Source of the DNA: Sepiola atlantica
Lineage: Eukaryota; Mollusca; Cephalopoda; Sepiida; Sepiolidae
Direction of reading: 5' to 3'
Assembly: GCA_963556195.1 (NCBI GenBank)
Contig: OY744535.1
Location: 88,737,449 to 88,801,448 of the forward strand
Length of the DNA stretch: 64,000 nt
The notes under the pieces were generated by a model. It saw only the letters and a program-made list of their open reading frames with translations, made no database searches and had not been told where the DNA came from. Shown piece after piece: positions 58,901 through 64,000 of the stretch; positions within the stretch are counted from its first letter, which is position 1, and every line of letters begins with the position of its first letter. A program made the translations under genes and the position numbers.

Positions 58901-61900
58901 GATTTTCAAAGTATTCGGCGTTGTCCGGGAGAAAAGTGCTCAATATCCTAGATAGAGCTACTGTAGTGATAGGTTTGGAAAATATTTTAACGCCATCTTC
59001 GATCCCCTTTGGACTATTTTGCAGATGAAAAGGAGGGAGGATACCTAAGTAATTTACGTAGTGCTCAGGAGGCCTCCTTGATTTTCAAAGTATTCGGCGT
59101 TGTCCGGGAGAAAAGTGCTCAATATCCTAGATAGAGCTACTGTAGTGATAGGTTTGGAAAATATTTTAACGCCATCTTCGATCCCCTTTGGACTATTTTG
59201 CAGATGAAAAGGAGGGAGGATACCTAAGTAATTTACGTAGTGCTCAGGAGGCCTCCTTAGTTTTCAAAGTATTCGGCGTTGTCCGGGAGAAAAGTGCTCA
59301 ATATCCTAGATAGAGCTACTGTAGTGATAGGTTTGGAAAATATTTTAACGCCATCTTCGTTAACCTTTGGACTATTTTGCAGATGAAAAGGAGGGAGGAT
59401 ACCTAAGTAATTTCAGTAGTGCTCAGGAGGCCTCCTTGATTTTCAAAGTATTCGGCGTTGTCCGGGAGAAAAGTGCTCAATATCCTAAATAGAGCTACTG
59501 TAGTGATAGGTTTGGAAAATATTTTAACGCCATCTTCGATCCCCTTTGGACTATTTTGCAGATGAAAAGGAGGGAGGATACCTAAGTAATTTACGTAGTG
59601 CTCAGGAGGTCTCCTTGATTTTCAAAGTATTCGGGGTTGTCCGGGAGAAAAGTGCTCAATATCCTAGATAGAGCTACTGTAGTGATAGGTTTGGAAAATA
59701 TTTTAACGCAATCTTCTATCCCCTTTGGACTATTTTGCAGATGAAAAAGAGGAAGGATACCTAAGTAATTTCAGTAGTGCTCAGGAGGCCTCCTTGATTT
59801 TCAAAGTACTCGGCGTTGTCCGGGAGAAAAGTGCTCAATATCCTAGATAGAGCTACTGTAGTGATAGGTTTGGAAAATATTTTAACGCAATCTTCTATCC
59901 CCTTTGGACTATTTTGCAGATGAAAAAGAGGGAGGATACCTAAGTAATTTCAGTAGTGCTCAGGAGGCCTCCTTGATTTTAAAAGTACTCGGCGTTGTCC
60001 GGGAGAAAAGTGCTCAATATCCTAGATAGAGCTACTGTAGTGATAGGTTTTGAAAATATTTTAACGCCATCTTCGATCCCCTTTGGACTATTTTGCAGAT
60101 GAAAAAGAAGGGAGGATACCTAAGTAATTTACGTAGTGCTCAGGAGGCCTCCTTGATTTTCAAAGTATTCGGGGTTGTCCGGGAGAAAAGTGCTCAATAT
60201 CCTAGATAGAGCTACTGTAGTGATAGGTTTGGAAAATATTTTAACGCAATCTTCTATCCCCTTTGGACTATTTTGCAGATGAAAAAGAGGAAGGATACCT
60301 AAGTAATTTCAGTAGTGCTCAGGAGGCCTCCTTGATTTTCAAAGTACTCGGCGTTGTCCGGGAGAAAAGTGCTCAATATCCTAGATAGAGCTACTGTAGT
60401 GATAGGTTTGGAAAATATTTTAACGCAATCTTCTATCCCCTTTGGACTATTTTGCAGATGAAAAAGAGGGAGGATACCTAAGTAATTTCAGTAGTGCTCA
60501 GGAGGCCTCCTTGATTTTAAAAGTACTCGGCGTTGTCCGGGAGAAAAGTGCTCAATATCCTAGATAGAGCTACTGTAGTGATAGGTTTTGAAAATATTTT
60601 AACGCCATCTTCGATCCCCTTTGGACTATTTTGCAGATGAAAAAGAAGGGAGGATACCTAAGTAATTTACGTAGTGCTCAGGAGGCCTCCTTGATTTTCA
60701 AAGTATTCGGCGTTGTCCTGGAGAAAAGTGCTCAATATCTTAGATAGAGCTACTATAGTGATAGGTTTGGAAAATATTTTAACGCCATCTTCGATCCCCT
60801 TTGGACTATTTTGCAGATGAAAAGGAGGGAGGATACCTAAGTAATTTACGTAGTGCTCAGGAGGCCTCCTTGATTTTCAAAGTATTCGGCGTTGTCCGGG
60901 AGAAAAGTGCTCAATATCCTAGATAGAGCTACTGTAGTGATAGGTTTGGAAAATATTTTAACGCCATCTTCGATCCCCTTTGGACTATTTTGCAGATGAA
61001 AAGGAGGGAGGATACCTAAGTAATTTCAGTAGTGCTCAGGAGGCCTCCTTGATTTTCAAAGTATTCGGCGTTGTCCGGGAGAAAAGTGCTCAATATCCTA
61101 GATAGAGCTACTGTAGTGATAGGTTTTGAAAATATTTTAACGCCATCTTCGATCCCCTTTGGACTATTTTGCAGATGAAAAGGAGGGAGAATACCTAAGT
61201 AATTTACGTAGTGCTCAGGAGGCCTCCTTGATTTTCAAAGTATTCGGCGTTGTCCGGGAGAAAAGTGCTCAATATCCTAGATAGAGCTACTGTAGTGATA
61301 GGTTTGGAAAATATTTTAACGCAATCTTCTATCCCCTTTGGACTATTTTGCAGATGAAAAAGAGGAAGGATACCTAAGTAATTTCAGTAGTGCTCAGGAG
61401 GCCTCCTTGATTTTCAAAGTACTCGGCGTTGTCCGGGAGAAAAGTGCTCAATATCCTAGATAGAGCTACTGTAGTGATAGGTTTGGAAAATATTTTAACG
61501 CAATCTTCTATCCCCTTTGGACTATTTTGCAGATGAAAAAGAGGGAGGATACCTAAGTAATTTCAGTAGTGCTCAGGAGGCCTCCTTGATTTTCAAAGTA
61601 CTCGGCGTTGTCCGGGAGAAAAGTGCTCAATATCCTAGATAGAGCTACTGTAGTGATACGTTTGGAAAATATTTTAACGCCATCTTCGATCCCCTTTGGA
61701 CTATTTTGCAGATGAAAAGGAGGGAGGATACCTAAGTAATTTACGTAGTGCTCAGGAGGCCTTCTTGATTTTCAAAGTATTCGGCGTTGTCCGGGAGAAA
61801 AGTGCTCAATATCCTAGATAGAGCTACTGTAGTGATAGGTTTCGGAAAATATTTTAACGCCATCTTCGATCCCCTTAGGACTATTTTGCAGATGAATAGG

Positions 61901-64000
61901 AGGGAGGATACCTAAGTAATTTACGTAGTGCTCAGGAGGCCTCCTTAGTTTTCAAAGTATTCGGCGTTGTCCGGGAGAAAAGTGCTCAATATCCTAGATA
62001 GAGCTACTGTAGTGATAGGTTTTGAAAATATTTTAACGCCATCTTCGATCCCCTTTGGACTATTTTGCAGATGAAAAGGAGGGAGGATACCTAAGTAATT
62101 TACGTAGTGCTCAGGAGGCCTCCTTGATTTTCAAAGTATTCGGCGTTGTCCGGGAGAAAAGTGCTCAATATCCTAGATAGAGCTACTGTTGTGATAGGTT
62201 TTGAAAATATTTTAACGCCATCTTCGATCCCCTTTGGACTATTTTGCAGATGAAAAGGAGGGAGGATACCTAAGTAATTTACGTAGTGCTCAGGAGGCCT
62301 CCTTGATTTTCAAAGTATTCGGCGTTGTCCGGGAGAAAAGTGCTCAATATCCTAGATAGAGCTACTGTAGTGATAGGTTTGGAAAATATTTTAACGCAAT
62401 CTTCTATCCCCTTTGGACTATTTTGCAGATGAAAAAGAGGAAGGATACCTAAGTAATTTCAGTAGTGCTCAGGAGGCCTCCTTGATTTTCAAAGTATTCG
62501 GCGTTGTCCGGGAGAAAAGTGCTCAATATCCTAGATAGAGCTACTGTAGTGATAGGTTTGGAAAATATTTTAACGCAATCTTCTATCCCCTTTGGACTAT
62601 TTTGCAGATGAAAAAGAGGGAGGATACCTAAGTAATTTCAGTAGTGCTCAGGAGGCCTCCTTGATTTTCAAAGTACTCGGCGTTGTCCGGGAGAAAAGTG
62701 CTCAATATCCTAGATAGAGCTACTGTAGTGATAGGTTTGGAAAATATTTTAACGCCATCTTCGATCCCCTTTGGACTATTTTGCAGATTAAAAGGAGGGA
62801 GGATACCTAAGTAATTTACGTAGTGCTCAGGAGGCCTCCTTGATTTTCAAAGTATTCGGCGTTGTCCGGGAGAAAAGTGCTCAATATCCTAGATAGAGCT
62901 ACTGTAGTGATAGGTTTGGAAAATATTTTAACGCCATCTTCGATCCCCTTTGGACTATTTTGCAGATGAAAAGGAGGGAGGATACCTAAGTAATTTACGT
63001 AGTGCTCAGGAGCCCTCCTTGATTTTCAAAGTATTCGGCGTTGTCCGGGAGAAAAGTGCTCAATATCCTAGATAGAACTACTGTAGTGATAGGTTTGGAA
63101 AATATTTTAACGCAATCTTCTATCCCCTTTGGACTATTTTGCAGATCAAAAAGAGGAAGGATACCTAAGTAATTTCAGTAGTGCTCAGGAGGCCTCCTTG
63201 ATTTTCAAAGTACTTGGCGTTGTCCGGGAGAAAAGTGCTCAATATCCTAGATAGAGCTACTGTAGTGATAGGTTTGGAAAATATTTTAACGCCATCTTCG
63301 TTAACCTTTGGACTATTTTGCAGATGAAAAGGAGGGAGGATACCTAAGTAATTTACGTAGTGCTCAGGAGGCCTCCTTGATTTTCAAAGTATTCGGCGTT
63401 GTCCGGGAGAAAAGTGCTCAATATCTTAGATAGAGCTACTGTAGTGATAGATTTCGGAAAATATTTTAACGCCATCTTCGATCCCCTTAGGACTATTTTG
63501 CAGATGAATAGGAGGGAGGATACCTAAGTAATTTACGTAGTGCTCAGGAGGCCTCCTTGATTTTCAAAGTATTCGGCGTTGTCCGGGAGAAAAGTGCTCA
63601 ATATCCTAGATAGAGCTACTGTAGTGATAGGTTTTGAAAATATTTTAACGCCATCTTCGATCCCCTTTGGACTATTTTGCAGATGAAAAGGAGGGAGGAT
63701 ACCTAAGTAATTTACGTAGTGCTCAGGAGGCCTCCTTGATTTTCAAAGTATTCGGCGTTGTCCGGGAGAAAAGTGCTCAATATCCTAGATAGAGCTACTG
63801 TTGTGATAGGTTTTGAAAATATTTTAACGCCATCTTCGATCCCCTTTGGACTATTTTGCAGATGAAAAGGAGGGAGGATACCTAAGTAATTTACGTAGTG
63901 CTCAGGAGGCCTCCTTGATTTTCAAAGTATTCGGCGTTGTCCGGGAGAAAAGTGCTCAATATCCTAGATAGAGCTACTGTAGTGATAGGTTTGGAAAATA
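52915..64000. repeat. 179-bp satellite array, about 62 copies, open at right end
   Basis: The unit includes GGCGTTGTCCGGGAGAAAAG, TGCTCAATATCCTAGATAGA, GCTACTGTAGTGATAGGTTT, TTTAACGCCATCTTCG, CTTTGGACTATTTTGCAGAT and AGGAGGCCTCCTTGATTTTC. The first GGCGTTGT motifs start at 53,012, 53,191, 53,370, 53,549 and 53,728: a constant 179 bp. Copies are about 95-99% alike; the first unit (52,915-53,090) is the most diverged, as expected at an array edge. Variants recur at multiples of the unit (see findings). No reading frame above about 60 codons persists. Confidence 0.97.

Overview
This window looks like gene-poor, repeat-dominated DNA from an animal nuclear genome. I find no intact cellular protein-coding gene, no tRNA or rRNA gene, and nothing prokaryotic (no operons, no CRISPR array). 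The evidence for an animal is the mix of Penelope-like elements (PLEs) with GIY-YIG domains, hAT, Tc1/mariner and Ty3/gypsy relics, a non-LTR relic with a restriction-like endonuclease, a TTAGGG-type interstitial telomeric tract and U2 snRNA-derived sequence. The very long (TA)n tracts, the many PLEs and the (GTAT)n tract fit a lophotrochozoan, possibly a cephalopod. That placement is an inference; nothing here identifies a species.

Layout. 1-13 kb: AT-rich DNA with many (TA)n tracts, decayed PLE pieces (about 1.68-3.05 kb), a near-perfect 94-bp inverted repeat between two (TA)n tracts (5.28-5.50 kb), a small mariner-type MITE (10.36-10.50 kb) and a decayed hAT transposase on the minus strand (11.49-12.65 kb) whose 3' part is duplicated. 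13.07-13.42 kb: an old tandem repeat of about 53 bp. 13.74-26.49 kb: one continuous 12.75-kb minisatellite with a 40-bp unit (38-bp variants, roughly 320 copies). It contains two overlapping large tandem duplications of 3,497 and 3,343 bp. 26.5-36 kb: simple repeats, a PLE endonuclease relic, an R2-type (restriction-like endonuclease) non-LTR relic (30.28-31.6 kb), a second mariner MITE inside (TA)n (33.31-33.69 kb) and an interstitial telomeric tract (34.9 kb).

36-42.1 kb holds two PLE copies head to tail in opposite orientation. The first (plus strand) is 5'-truncated but has only one frameshift and one internal stop between a recognisable reverse transcriptase and a GIY-YIG domain. The second (minus strand) is more decayed, is bracketed by inverted repeats of about 340 bp, and is delimited by (TA)n on both sides. 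42-51.6 kb: simple repeats, a possible hammerhead-ribozyme relic, Tc1 and Ty3/gypsy scraps, possible SINE heads and Helitron-like ends. 51.6-64 kb: a 51-bp minisatellite with alternating unit types, a pair of diverged U2 snRNA-derived segments facing away from each other, and a 179-bp satellite array running off the right end (about 62 copies visible).

The sequence does not support a new multi-gene system. The most unusual features are the U2-derived composite that separates two tandem arrays, the PLE with inverted terminal repeats, the repeated placement of mobile elements between (TA)n tracts, and the giant minisatellite with nested recent duplications.
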